A stretch of DNA of 64,000 nt from [Scytonema hofmanni] UTEX 2349 (GTDB lineage: Bacteria; Cyanobacteriota; Cyanobacteriia; Cyanobacteriales; Nostocaceae). The DNA is taken from assembly GCF_000582685.1 (NCBI RefSeq), contig NZ_KK073768.1, positions 254,893 to 318,892 on the forward strand, read 5' to 3'. The notes beneath the pieces were generated by a model that saw only the letters and a list, made by a program, of their open reading frames with translations, searched no databases and was not told the DNA's origin. A program made the position numbers and the translations under genes. This document shows, in pieces, positions 18,647-27,986 of the stretch (position 1 is the first letter of the stretch; each line of letters begins with the position of its first letter).

Positions 18647-21600
18647 TTAATTTACTAAAATGCCGTCATCACTTAAGTTTACAGAACGGCGTTGACGTCG
18701 TGCTTTGGGGATATCGGCGGTTGTTTGCACTGTTGGGGAAGCTGCTAGTAAAAGAGCGATCGCTTCTGGGGTACGATGGCTAAATAATTGAGGTAGGGGA
18801 AATTCGGTTTCATAGGTTTGCCGCAAACTGATCGCTAGTTGTGTGACTAACAGGGAATCTCCCCCGATTTCAAAGAAGTCATCGTTTACTCCTACCCGTT
18901 CTAAATTTAATAAACTAGCCATCAAGGAACAGATAGTTGCTTCTTGGTCGGTTCTCGGTGCAATGTAAGGTTTAGTTGTTGAACCCCAATCTGGTATTGG
19001 TAAAGCTTTTTGGTCTAGTTTACCGTTCACCGTTAAGGGAATGGCTTCTAGTGGCACAAAGACCGCTGGAATCATATAATCTGGGAGTTTGCTCTTTAAA
19101 AACTCTGGTAATACCGTTTTCAGGTCGGATTCGGTATCAGAGGTAAAATAAGCAACTAGCTTTTTATCCCCATTTGCGGCTTTCCGCACCATAACTAAAG
19201 CTTCTTTGACTTGGGGGTGAGTGTTGAGAACGGCGGTAATTTCCCCTGGTTCAATGCGAAAACCGCGTATTTTAACTTGTCGGTCAGCCCGTCCAAGATA
19301 TTGTAGTTCGCCATCTGGTAGACGACGGGCTAAGTCGCCGCTACAGTATAAACGAGTACCGGGAGTTTTCGCAAAAGGGTCGGGAATAAATCTTGCTGCA
19401 CTCAGACGAGGCTGATGGAGATAACCCCGCGTCACTCCCGCACCACCAATATAGATTTCCCCAGGAATTCCTACTGGTGTTGGTTCCAGATTCTCATCTA
19501 ATATATAGAGATTTAAATCGGCAATGGGTTGACCGATAACGCTACCTCGATTCGCGCTGACATCTTTCTTGGTAATCGGTCTATAGGTGACGTGAACAGT
19601 GGTTTCAGTGATGCCGTACATATTAATCAATTTTGGTTGTTCGTCGCCATATAACTCAAACCAAGGTTGTAGGCTTGATAGTTCTAAGGCTTCACCACCA
19701 AAAATTACGTAGCGCAAAGGTAGCTTTTGCCTCTCTGCTATGGCTGCTTGGATTAATTGCTTGAAGGCGGAGGGTGTTTGATTTAATACCGTGACTTTCT
19801 GTTTTTGCAGTAGTTGTAAAAAGTCCTTTGGTGAACGACTCGTCCAATAGGGTACCACAATTACTTGACCGCCATACAATAAGGCTCCCCAGAGTTCCCA
19901 AACGGAGAAGTCGAAGGCGTAGGAATGAAATAACGTCCAAACATCTTCGCTGTTAAACCCAAACCAGGATTCGGTGGCTTTGAGCAAGCGAATGACATTA
20001 GCGTGAGTGACGATACAGCCTTTGGGTTTTCCAGTGGAACCACTTGTATAAATTACATAGGCTGGATGCTCTGGTAATATCTGGACTGCTAAGGACTCGT
20101 GGCTTTGATTTTCTAGTTCGGTGGCGATATTTTCCAGAATGACAATTTCAGTATCAGACTGGGGAATCTGGGAAACTACTGATTGCTGTGTTAATAGCAG
20201 AACAATCCCGCTATCTTGTAAGAGAAATTCTATGCGATCGCTTGGGTAACTGGGATCAATGGGAACGTAAGCACCACCGGCTTTGAGGATGGCTAGGATG
20301 GCAATTATTAATTCTTCAGAACGCTCCAAACACACTCCCACCAAGCTTTCTGTACCAACACCTTGACTTTGGAGATAATGGGCGAGACGATTAGCACTTT
20401 TTTCTAATTCGGCAAAAGTCAGGGTTGTTTCTTCCCAAACTAGGGCAGTTTTATTAGTATATTCTGCTACTGCTTGGCTAAAGGCAGAGACTAGGGTATC
20501 AGCAGATGGGAAGTTACAGGAGTTGGTGTTAGCAGCTTGTAGTAAGTTTTGCCGTTCTGTTGGAGAAAGGAGCGATCGCCTGTGGTATTCTGTCTGGGGA
20601 TGAGCGGCGATGTCAGTCAGGGCTGCTTGATAATACTGGCTATATTGCTCAACCTGTGTAGCCTCAAACTGTTGCACGTCATAGATTAAATTCAATTCTA
20701 GGGCTGCACTTCCTGGAACTAAACAAAATTCTACCAAGAAGGGAAAGTCTGTTTCTTCAAAAATATCAACGTTCTGGACTGATATTTGCGGTAAATTCAG
20801 CAACCCTTCATATACGTGAAAATGCACATAGTTAAATCCCACTTCAAACAATGGACGCTTGTCAATCAAGCGTTGCATTTCGGCGAGGGGAAAATTCCGA
20901 TAAGGAAGAATGTCACTTTCGGCACGGAAGACAGACTGGATTAATTCCCACCATGTCCCCGATGTCAATTCCATCCGGAAGGGAACGGTATTCACGAACA
21001 AACCTAACAAATTTTGGCTGTCGAGGGTTTCGAGTCGTCCATTGATGACGTTACCGGTAACTACCTCTGTTTGTCCAGTTAAAAAGGAGAGAACGCGCAG
21101 ATGAACGGCTAAAAGCGCAGTTTTTAGAGGAACTCCAGCCTTTTTGGTCAATTTACGGATTGCATTGGCTAATTGCTCGTCAATAGTTAGGGATACCCGT
21201 TTTAGATCGCGTTTTAGAGGTGTTGTATTTAATTTCTGTATATTAAGACGTGGGAGAGTGCTAACTTCTAAATTACTCAGATATTGTTGCCAAAATTCTC
21301 GCAGTTGTGGGGATGCGATCGCTTGTTGTTCTTGAGCGATAAAATCTTTGTAATTAATATCAGGAACTTTCAAAGCGGAAACAGTTTCTGCTCCTAAATA
21401 CTGGACATAACGTTGTAACAATTGTGTTAACAACGTCGCTACACTCCAACCATCGAGAATGACGTGGTGAAAACTAAAACTAAAGCTGAGTTCAGCATCG
21501 GAAAGTCTGTGAATTTGGAAACAAAATAAGGGAGGTTTAGTAATATCAAAGGAGCGATTTTTTTCTAATTCAATCCATTCTGCAACTTGTTGACGTGCCT

Positions 21601-24600
21601 TCGCTCCCAAAGAACGCAAATCGACAACCGTTAAAGGTAATTCTACTTCTTTGTGAACAATTTGGATGGGGGTGCTGTATCCTGTCCAATGAAAGGAAGT
21701 CCGCAATACTGGATGAGCATCACAAATATCAGCGATCGCTTTTTTCCAAGCTACTTCTGAATAACTCAGATGTAAATCAAAGGTGAAAATTTGATGGAAA
21801 ATTGCCGATTCGGGATGCATTTCCGTGTGATAAAGCATTCCCGCCTGTAAACTAGAAAGAGGATAAGCATCTGTTGCATCTTTTGGTAAGCGCTGTCTAT
21901 CTGCTGCTGATAGCAAGTTCACAACAGGAACATCACTTATATTTGATATTGCAACGGCTGCTTTTTTAGTAGCCAATTGACGCACAGTTGCAGATTCATA
22001 AAGTTCTCTCGCAGAAATCGCAAAACCTGCTTTTTTGGCTTTGGCGATGACTTGCAAAGCTAAAATTGAATCACCACCAATGTCAAAGAAATTATCGTCA
22101 ATTCCTACTCTTTCTATCCCCAAAGTTTCGGCGAAAATTGCACACAAACTTTCTTCATCGGCGTTAGTGGCGGCTATATAATCTTCTTCTACCCTTAACA
22201 GGTTCCAATCTGGGGCAGGTAAGCCTTTGGTGTCAATTTTACCGTTAACATTGAGGGGAAAAGCGTCTAAACTCACATAAGCTGCTGGTACCATATAATC
22301 AGGCAGCTTAGTTTTTAGATGCTGACGTAATTCATTAGCAGTAGGGTTAGTTTCTCCTGGAACATAATAAGCAACTAAACGACTTTCTGTTTCCCATTCA
22401 TCAGTTAAAATCACCGATTCCCGCACTTGAGAATGGGATGTGAGTGCTGACTGAATTTCTCCCAATTCAATGCGAAAACCGCGAATTTTGACTTGTTGAT
22501 CTATCCGTCCTAAATATTCTAAATCCCCGTTGGGTAATCTCCGCCCTAAATCACCACTGCGGTAAAGTCTTCCAGTCCCAAAAGGATTTGGTAAAAACCT
22601 TTCTGCTGTCAATGCGGGACGATTTAAATAACCGCTACTCACCCCAGCACCAGCAACATAAATTTCCCCCGGTAAACCATCAGAAACTGGTTCTAGTTTT
22701 TCATCGAGTAAGTATATACAAAGGTCAGGAATTTCTGTACCGATAATACTAGCATTTCCTGTCAAATCGTGCAGAGAAATAGGGCGATAAGTAACATGAA
22801 CGGTAGTTTCTGTAATTCCGTACATATTAATTAAACGCGGGGTTTTCTCACCGTACTTTTCTAACCAAGGACGTAGACTTGATAAATCTAAAGCTTCACC
22901 ACCAAAGATAATATAGCGTAACGCGAGTTTTCCCACACTGGCTTCATCTGCGCGAATTAACTGATAGAAAGCGGAAGGAGTTTGATTAAGGACAGTTACC
23001 CGTTCTGTGGTGAGGAATTCGCGGAAGCTTTCTGGCGATCTACTTAACCAGAAAGGCACAATAATTACCTTACCACCATAAAGTAAAGCACCCCACAATT
23101 CCCACACAGAAAAGTCAAAAGCAAAGGAGTGAAACAGCGTCCAAATATCTTTGTCGTTAAAGCCAAACCAAGGTTCTGTAGAACGCATTAACCGCATAGC
23201 GTTCCCATGAGTGACGACACAACCTTTAGGTGTACCAGTGGAACCGCTAGTGTAAATAATATAAGCGGGAAATTCTGATTTGATGGCAATTTTTGGGGAT
23301 GTATCTGGTTGGTGGGTAAGTTCCTTTTCTATAGATTTGAGAGTGAATGCTACTATTTCTTTGTTAGTTAATTCTGATAAAATTGACTCTTCAGAAATCA
23401 GTGCTGAAATTCCGCTATCTTCTAGAATTAGTTGCACACGGGCAGTGGGAGAATTCGGGTCAATGGGAACATAAGCTGCACCTGTTTTGAGGATTCCTAG
23501 AATCGCCACAACTATGTTTTCTGAACGTTCTAAACATATCCCCACTCGCGTTCCTGGCTTAACTCCTTGACTGATTAAATAATGAGCCAAGCGATTGGCT
23601 TTGGTATTAAGATCGGCGTAGGTGAGGGTTGTTTTGTTAAATTTAACTGCTGGGTTTTCTGGATATTTGTTAGCGGTAATTTCAAAAGCCGAAACTAGTG
23701 TTTCACTGGTGAGATAATTTAAAGATATTTGGGGCTGACTAATGGTGTTATCTCTGATTTCTGGCAAGACAACAGAAAGACTAGAAATAGTATTTTCTAG
23801 ATTTTCTACAGCTTCATCAAACAAGTTTTGGAAATTTGTTACTATCTGTGTGACTGTCTCATCATCTAAATAGGAAAGATTATAGTCAAAATCGATTTTT
23901 ATATCACTGTGTTCGTCATATTCGCGAACATAAATAATCAGTGGGACTTTCTGTTGACCGCTGTACAAAGGAACACAGCTTGTTTGACTATCTGCAAAAC
24001 ATTCGTTGTAATCGTGCCTTTCGTAAGATAAATAAACTTCAAATAAATGCTCTTTATTGTTTGGTTGTACAGCCATGCGCTTCATTTCTCCGAGGGGAAA
24101 GCGTTGGTGGCGATAATCTTGTCGCAATAAAGAGCGAATATTATCTAAAAGTTCGTGAATAGTTTTATCACCATTAATTTCTAGGCGAAAAGGAATGGTA
24201 CTAACGAATAAACCAATGGCATCTTTAAAGCTTTTTTTATTACGATTTAGCAGGGATAATGCCACAACTAAATCTTGCTTTTTATAGCGTTTAGTTAAAT
24301 AAATTGTGAGTAAACCTAAAATAAAATGAAAAGCATTTGATTGGATTTCTTGGCACAAAACATTGACCCGATTATATTTCTCACGGGAAATATAAATTGA
24401 TTGGCGATCGCCTCCCAATCCTTGGGCTTTAATTTGGGGGAAAACTTTGCTAGAAATACCTTCAAGACGCTGTTTCCAATAATCGCGATCGCGCTGAAAA
24501 TTCTTTGATTCTAAATATTCTGTTTCTTCCTGTAAATATTCAATTAAAGACCAATCTCTTTCTGTTTGATTATCAGCACCATCTTTAATGATTTGATTGT

Positions 24601-25066
24601 AAGTTCTAATTACTTCCCGGAAAAAGATAGCGGTTCCCCAACCATCGGTAATTGCATGATGATATTTGGCAAAAATAATATGTTTTTGGCTGCTGGTGCG
24701 AATTAGCTGAAAATTCACAAGTGGGGCATTTTCACCAAAGCTAAAAGACTGAGTAAATTCCCGATTTATATATTCTGAAGCCTGGTTTTCACTATTTTCA
24801 TCGCTAGAAAAATCAACTAATTCTACTGTGGCATCCTCGTGCGGTGCAATAGTCTGTAAAGGTTTTCCTTCTAATTCATAAATTCGCGTCCGTAAACCTG
24901 GATGACAGCGAATTACTTTGTTTATGGCATAATTAAAAACTTCAATATCAAAAGCACCATGAACCGTTACAGTCGCACCGATATTCAGATGGGAACCTTC
25001 CGACCACATCATTTGGTCAATATAGATTTCCCTTTGGTTGATCGACAATGGCAATATCTTATTCAC
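18647..25066 (-). CDS. Nonribosomal peptide synthetase, two modules: C-A(Thr)-T-C-A(Thr)-T
   Basis: A 2139-residue synthetase. An N-terminal condensation domain (HHAITDG, His136-Gly142) with no upstream adenylation domain fits a starter C domain that takes an acyl chain, or uptake from another synthetase. Then adenylation 1, carrier GGDS Ser1000, condensation 2 (HHVILDG from His1200), adenylation 2, carrier GGDS Ser2071 and a basic tail (ARRQRR). Both adenylation domains show FDFSVWEL, VLNQTP, IIFGGEA/VIFGGEA and NMYGITETTVH, giving the Thr code DFWNIGMVHK. No epimerase or thioesterase is present. The start is GTG at 25066 with GGGA upstream; no in-frame ATG was found nearby. It leads the group NRPS - MbtH - GT32 - cupin. 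Role: probably the first two residues (Thr-Thr) of the lipopeptide. Confidence 0.96.
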   Translation of the reverse strand: MNKILPLSINQREIYIDQMMWSEGSHLNIGATVTVHGAFDIEVFNYAINKVIRCHPGLRTRIYELEGKPLQTIAPHEDATVELVDFSSDENSENQASEYINREFTQSFSFGENAPLVNFQLIRTSSQKHIIFAKYHHAITDGWGTAIFFREVIRTYNQIIKDGADNQTERDWSLIEYLQEETEYLESKNFQRDRDYWKQRLEGISSKVFPQIKAQGLGGDRQSIYISREKYNRVNVLCQEIQSNAFHFILGLLTIYLTKRYKKQDLVVALSLLNRNKKSFKDAIGLFVSTIPFRLEINGDKTIHELLDNIRSLLRQDYRHQRFPLGEMKRMAVQPNNKEHLFEVYLSYERHDYNECFADSQTSCVPLYSGQQKVPLIIYVREYDEHSDIKIDFDYNLSYLDDETVTQIVTNFQNLFDEAVENLENTISSLSVVLPEIRDNTISQPQISLNYLTSETLVSAFEITANKYPENPAVKFNKTTLTYADLNTKANRLAHYLISQGVKPGTRVGICLERSENIVVAILGILKTGAAYVPIDPNSPTARVQLILEDSGISALISEESILSELTNKEIVAFTLKSIEKELTHQPDTSPKIAIKSEFPAYIIYTSGSTGTPKGCVVTHGNAMRLMRSTEPWFGFNDKDIWTLFHSFAFDFSVWELWGALLYGGKVIIVPFWLSRSPESFREFLTTERVTVLNQTPSAFYQLIRADEASVGKLALRYIIFGGEALDLSSLRPWLEKYGEKTPRLINMYGITETTVHVTYRPISLHDLTGNASIIGTEIPDLCIYLLDEKLEPVSDGLPGEIYVAGAGVSSGYLNRPALTAERFLPNPFGTGRLYRSGDLGRRLPNGDLEYLGRIDQQVKIRGFRIELGEIQSALTSHSQVRESVILTDEWETESRLVAYYVPGETNPTANELRQHLKTKLPDYMVPAAYVSLDAFPLNVNGKIDTKGLPAPDWNLLRVEEDYIAATNADEESLCAIFAETLGIERVGIDDNFFDIGGDSILALQVIAKAKKAGFAISARELYESATVRQLATKKAAVAISNISDVPVVNLLSAADRQRLPKDATDAYPLSSLQAGMLYHTEMHPESAIFHQIFTFDLHLSYSEVAWKKAIADICDAHPVLRTSFHWTGYSTPIQIVHKEVELPLTVVDLRSLGAKARQQVAEWIELEKNRSFDITKPPLFCFQIHRLSDAELSFSFSFHHVILDGWSVATLLTQLLQRYVQYLGAETVSALKVPDINYKDFIAQEQQAIASPQLREFWQQYLSNLEVSTLPRLNIQKLNTTPLKRDLKRVSLTIDEQLANAIRKLTKKAGVPLKTALLAVHLRVLSFLTGQTEVVTGNVINGRLETLDSQNLLGLFVNTVPFRMELTSGTWWELIQSVFRAESDILPYRNFPLAEMQRLIDKRPLFEVGFNYVHFHVYEGLLNLPQISVQNVDIFEETDFPFLVEFCLVPGSAALELNLIYDVQQFEATQVEQYSQYYQAALTDIAAHPQTEYHRRSLLSPTERQNLLQAANTNSCNFPSADTLVSAFSQAVAEYTNKTALVWEETTLTFAELEKSANRLAHYLQSQGVGTESLVGVCLERSEELIIAILAILKAGGAYVPIDPSYPSDRIEFLLQDSGIVLLLTQQSVVSQIPQSDTEIVILENIATELENQSHESLAVQILPEHPAYVIYTSGSTGKPKGCIVTHANVIRLLKATESWFGFNSEDVWTLFHSYAFDFSVWELWGALLYGGQVIVVPYWTSRSPKDFLQLLQKQKVTVLNQTPSAFKQLIQAAIAERQKLPLRYVIFGGEALELSSLQPWFELYGDEQPKLINMYGITETTVHVTYRPITKKDVSANRGSVIGQPIADLNLYILDENLEPTPVGIPGEIYIGGAGVTRGYLHQPRLSAARFIPDPFAKTPGTRLYCSGDLARRLPDGELQYLGRADRQVKIRGFRIEPGEITAVLNTHPQVKEALVMVRKAANGDKKLVAYFTSDTESDLKTVLPEFLKSKLPDYMIPAVFVPLEAIPLTVNGKLDQKALPIPDWGSTTKPYIAPRTDQEATICSLMASLLNLERVGVNDDFFEIGGDSLLVTQLAISLRQTYETEFPLPQLFSHRTPEAIALLLAASPTVQTTADIPKARRQRRSVNLSDDGILVN

Positions 25067-25791
25067 GGTGTCATCATTCCCTAAAAAAGTTTACTCTCTT
25101 AAACTTAAAAGCCTTGTCTTAATAGGCTTTTAGCTCCAACTGATATCTAACTAATACTTAATTTAATATAGGACTCATATTTGATTGCGTGAACAAAACT
25201 CAGTACACTTTTATTCCTTCTTCCCAGTAAAGAGTCCCTTACACAGGGCAACACGAAGAACTTTTGCTTGAAGTATAAAACAATTTTTTCATAATCTTAC
25301 ATGGTTGTGATAAATTTATAAATATAATATTTATAAATCTACATCCAAGAAAGTATACAATTTACTTATATACACACAACGAATATCAAGCTTATGTGAT
25401 AATACATAAAGTTAAGTAAGACTGCGCTAGAATGCAAAACCAAAAAATTTACAAGCGTTGTAATATTTGCGGTTAGATTCTACCCATTAAGTAAGAATTG
25501 GTCAATTTGTACGCACATTCAAAATATGCCATTCAAGGTTAGAACTTTTGAATGTGGAAATTGGGTGGTAAGCGTTGATAGGGATTTAAATGCCCCAAAG
25601 AATTTAGAAAAATTAGGTTCAAAAAACGCGGATGGCTAAACCGTGTCTGGGCGTTAAGAGTAATGACACGCCGATTCCACCGATTGAAATGTCAACTAAA
25701 GGTTGAATGTCTACGGATGTCCATGATTTAGATAGCAGCTTCTCCTTGCAGCGCTTTCTATTCAGAAATAAAAATTATTAAATAGCAAATC
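25067..25791. other. 725-bp divergent intergenic region between NRPS and oxygenase genes
   Basis: Strongly AT-rich from 25084 to about 25430, with several TATAAT-like stretches, and presumably the promoter region for both directions. From 25526 it holds a transposase remnant, listed separately. No other gene is supported. Confidence 0.6.
25526..25639 (+). pseudogene. TnpB (IS200/IS605 family) C-terminal zinc-ribbon remnant
   Basis: A 37-codon open stretch reads RTFECGNW..SVDRDLNAPKNLE, matching the end of TnpB proteins, which read roughly TF-C-x2-C-G..DRD-N-A-A-N-L. The second ribbon cysteine is replaced by Trp. About 55 bp upstream another fragment reads KRCNICG then stop, which could be the first CxxC pair. 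Everything else of the roughly 400-residue protein is missing. It is a dead insertion-sequence fragment in the shared promoter region. Confidence 0.7.
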
Positions 25792-26679
25792 ATGCCTAAA
25801 AGTGTTACTGCTAAAGAACCACTGTTTAACTTTCTTGATATTCATGTATCAGAAATAGAAAAACATCCCAGTGCCTTGCAAGATATGTTGTTCAACCGCA
25901 CCTTCGAGGGTGTAATTATTCGCGAGGTATTGCCTAAAGATGTCATTGAGTTAGTCGTCAGTCGCCTAAAGAATGATGAAGTTGATATGAGTGAGATTTT
26001 AGACTCCAAATTTGCTGATGCGGTTAAGGGAGCCTATACTTTGGGTGAAAACATTGTCTTTGCCGACTCTAGTTTGCAACAATACTTTGATTATGCAGCC
26101 ATTTTTCGGCAAAAATGCCGCACATTGTTTGAAGGAATGTTGGACTTTGAGGCGCTAATGGAATCTATGTTGAGCTCTCTTTCTGGGGGACTTACGGTAA
26201 AAATACCCAGTGGTTCTCAAGGACAAAGCTACATTCCAGCTACCATTCGCAAAGTACCAACAAATCATGAGTTTCCTATTCATGTGGGGAACGATTTTTT
26301 GAACAGTCCTCAAAGTGAGCATTTGAGAACTCTAGTAGATGTAACTGACCAACTTAGTTTCTTTATTCCCTTAGTTCTCCCTGAAGCCGGAGGGGAACTG
26401 GTTATTTATGGTATGGAGTGGGACGGTGAGGAGTTAGTCTTTGAAGATACAAACTCTAACGACGGCTATGGTTCTCGCTTGTATCACCAATCACATCAGG
26501 TATTTGATCAGCAATATGGAAGCATGACTTTTAAGCCGAATATTGGAGATATGATGTTGTTTGATGGTGGTCGTTTCTACCACTGCATTGTACCAACAGT
26601 TGGCGATCGCACCAGAATAACTATTGGTGGATTTCTCGCCTTTTCTAAAGAACATGATGCAATTTACTATTGGAGCTAA
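25792..26679 (+). CDS. Putative 2OG-Fe(II) oxygenase
   Basis: A 295-residue protein. The C-terminal half looks like a double-stranded beta-helix oxygenase: a His-rich strand NHEFPIHVGND (His159/His164), LSFFIPLVLPEAGGELVIYG, then GDMMLFDGGRFYHCIVPTVG with His264, followed by DRTRITIGGFLAF in which Arg273 or Arg275 could hold 2-oxoglutarate. The first ligand motif is not a textbook HxD, so assignment of iron ligands is tentative. It is the first gene of the plus-strand run towards the terminal NRPS and diverges from the Thr-Thr NRPS. Hydroxylation of an amino acid or of the fatty acyl chain is a plausible role (inference). The N-terminal 120 residues are not recognised. Confidence 0.75.
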   Translation: MPKSVTAKEPLFNFLDIHVSEIEKHPSALQDMLFNRTFEGVIIREVLPKDVIELVVSRLKNDEVDMSEILDSKFADAVKGAYTLGENIVFADSSLQQYFDYAAIFRQKCRTLFEGMLDFEALMESMLSSLSGGLTVKIPSGSQGQSYIPATIRKVPTNHEFPIHVGNDFLNSPQSEHLRTLVDVTDQLSFFIPLVLPEAGGELVIYGMEWDGEELVFEDTNSNDGYGSRLYHQSHQVFDQQYGSMTFKPNIGDMMLFDGGRFYHCIVPTVGDRTRITIGGFLAFSKEHDAIYYWS

Positions 26680-26721
26680 TTTTAGCATTTATTTTCTTTC
26701 TAATATATTTTCCTTAGCTAA

Positions 26722-26808
26722 TTAGACAGTCCAACAGTTGGTGTTGCTTATTGCGATTTCTATAACATTGAGGAAGATGGTAAGCCGATAAACACGGTTT
26801 ATTGTCCA
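26722..26808 (+). pseudogene. Internally deleted remnant of a duplicate GT2 glycosyltransferase gene
   Basis: Bases 26736-26808 match 27375-27447 of the downstream GT2 gene at about 69 of 73 positions. The 17 bases before (26722-26738) match 27221-27237 with one mismatch. So the remnant joins two parts of the gene that are 137 bp apart in the intact copy. It reads VGVAYCDFYNI, then stops after 26820. It is best explained as a leftover of a tandem GT2 duplicate. Confidence 0.8.
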
Positions 26809-26827
26809 ATAAATGAGGATTAAATCT

Positions 26828-27010
26828 AGGACTTACGCACGCTCTCAAATCGCACATAATATGTATGAACGTAAATTTCCCGTTTCAGGCTTTTGACAAT
26901 AATCGCTAGTAGCCCAACCCAGGCATCGCTAAAAAACAAAAGAAAAATCAGGTTTTAATTCCTGAAATCCATACTTCCTATTTGGTGTTTTTTGTCAATG
27001 CGTAAGTCCT
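26828..27010. mobile_element. 183-bp MITE with AGGACTTACGCA terminal inverted repeats
   Basis: Starts AGGACTTACGCA and ends TGCGTAAGTCCT (26999-27010), a perfect 12-bp inverted repeat identical to the ends of the MITE at 14775-14865. The core has no reading frame of note. It ends 26 bp before the GT2 start codon, so it sits where promoter or leader sequence for GT2 and the terminal NRPS would be expected. Confidence 0.85.
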
Positions 27011-27036
27011 AAAATCCTCGAAAATAAGGTTTCTAT

Positions 27037-27972
27037 ATGCCGCAAATTAGTATTATTACTCCCTGTTACAATGCAGAAAAATTTATTGGCAAAGCAATAG
27101 ATAGTGTGCGTAGCCAAAGCTTTACTGACTGGGAGTATATTATTGTAGATGATGGAAGTACCGATAATTCTGCCGAAGTTATTGCATCCTATGCCGCAAT
27201 AGAACCACGCTTACAGCTAGTTAGACAGTCTAACAGTGGTGCATGCATTACACGTAACAATGGTTTTCAAGCTTGTTCCGGTAAATCGCAATACTTACTG
27301 TTTTTTGATGCAGATGACTGTCTAGAACCAACTATGCTAGAGGTAATGGTTAAATACCTGAATCAACATCCTCAAGTTGGTGTTGCTTACTGCGATTTCT
27401 ATAACATTGATGAAGATGATAAGCCGATAAACACGGTTTATTTTCCAAGATTGGTTCCTTCTTTCTTTGGCATCAAAACCCTACCCTACGATACTCCTGA
27501 GACACCTTTAGTAGCTATTGCTACTGGCTTAGGAGGAGGACTAGACGGACGTTGTGTTTTTCGTCGCAGTATCTATGAACAGACATCAGGATGGGATGAA
27601 AAATTGGGAAGAAATGGTGGACACATCCTTGATATCTTAGCCCAATTTGCCTTAGTGAGCGAGGTGCATTTTATTCCCCAGCAATTACATCAATATCGCC
27701 TACATAATACTAATCAGTTACATCTAACAGTCAATTTTCAAGCTCAAGCTGAAAAAATTCTTAATAAGTGGAAAGAGGAAAAATGGTTGACACCAGAACA
27801 GAAGGCTAAAGTAGCGCAAGTTATTTGGTTTTATGAAAAAAGATTAATGCCTTTCGTAGAGATGCGATCTGCAAACACATTAATGCAACGGAGGCAAGTA
27901 GTCCAAGCTTTAAGTTTATACTTCCAAGCTGCCCAAAAGTATTTTATGTCATTTGTGTCGTTACCAATTTAG
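27037..27972 (+). CDS. GT2-family glycosyltransferase
   Basis: A 311-residue GT-A glycosyltransferase. Motifs: SIITPCYNAEKFIGKAIDS at the N-terminus, VDDGSTDNS, and FFDADDCLEP holding the metal-binding DxD-like motif. The C-terminal third is helical and looks soluble. The family inverts configuration using NDP-sugars; donor and acceptor cannot be read. It ends 14 bp before the terminal NRPS, so the two are probably translated from one message, supporting a role in glycosylating the peptide. AAGG lies about 9 bp before the ATG. A partial duplicate and a MITE lie directly upstream. Confidence 0.92.
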   Translation: MPQISIITPCYNAEKFIGKAIDSVRSQSFTDWEYIIVDDGSTDNSAEVIASYAAIEPRLQLVRQSNSGACITRNNGFQACSGKSQYLLFFDADDCLEPTMLEVMVKYLNQHPQVGVAYCDFYNIDEDDKPINTVYFPRLVPSFFGIKTLPYDTPETPLVAIATGLGGGLDGRCVFRRSIYEQTSGWDEKLGRNGGHILDILAQFALVSEVHFIPQQLHQYRLHNTNQLHLTVNFQAQAEKILNKWKEEKWLTPEQKAKVAQVIWFYEKRLMPFVEMRSANTLMQRRQVVQALSLYFQAAQKYFMSFVSLPI

Positions 27973-27986
27973 CTTTCCTGTTTATT

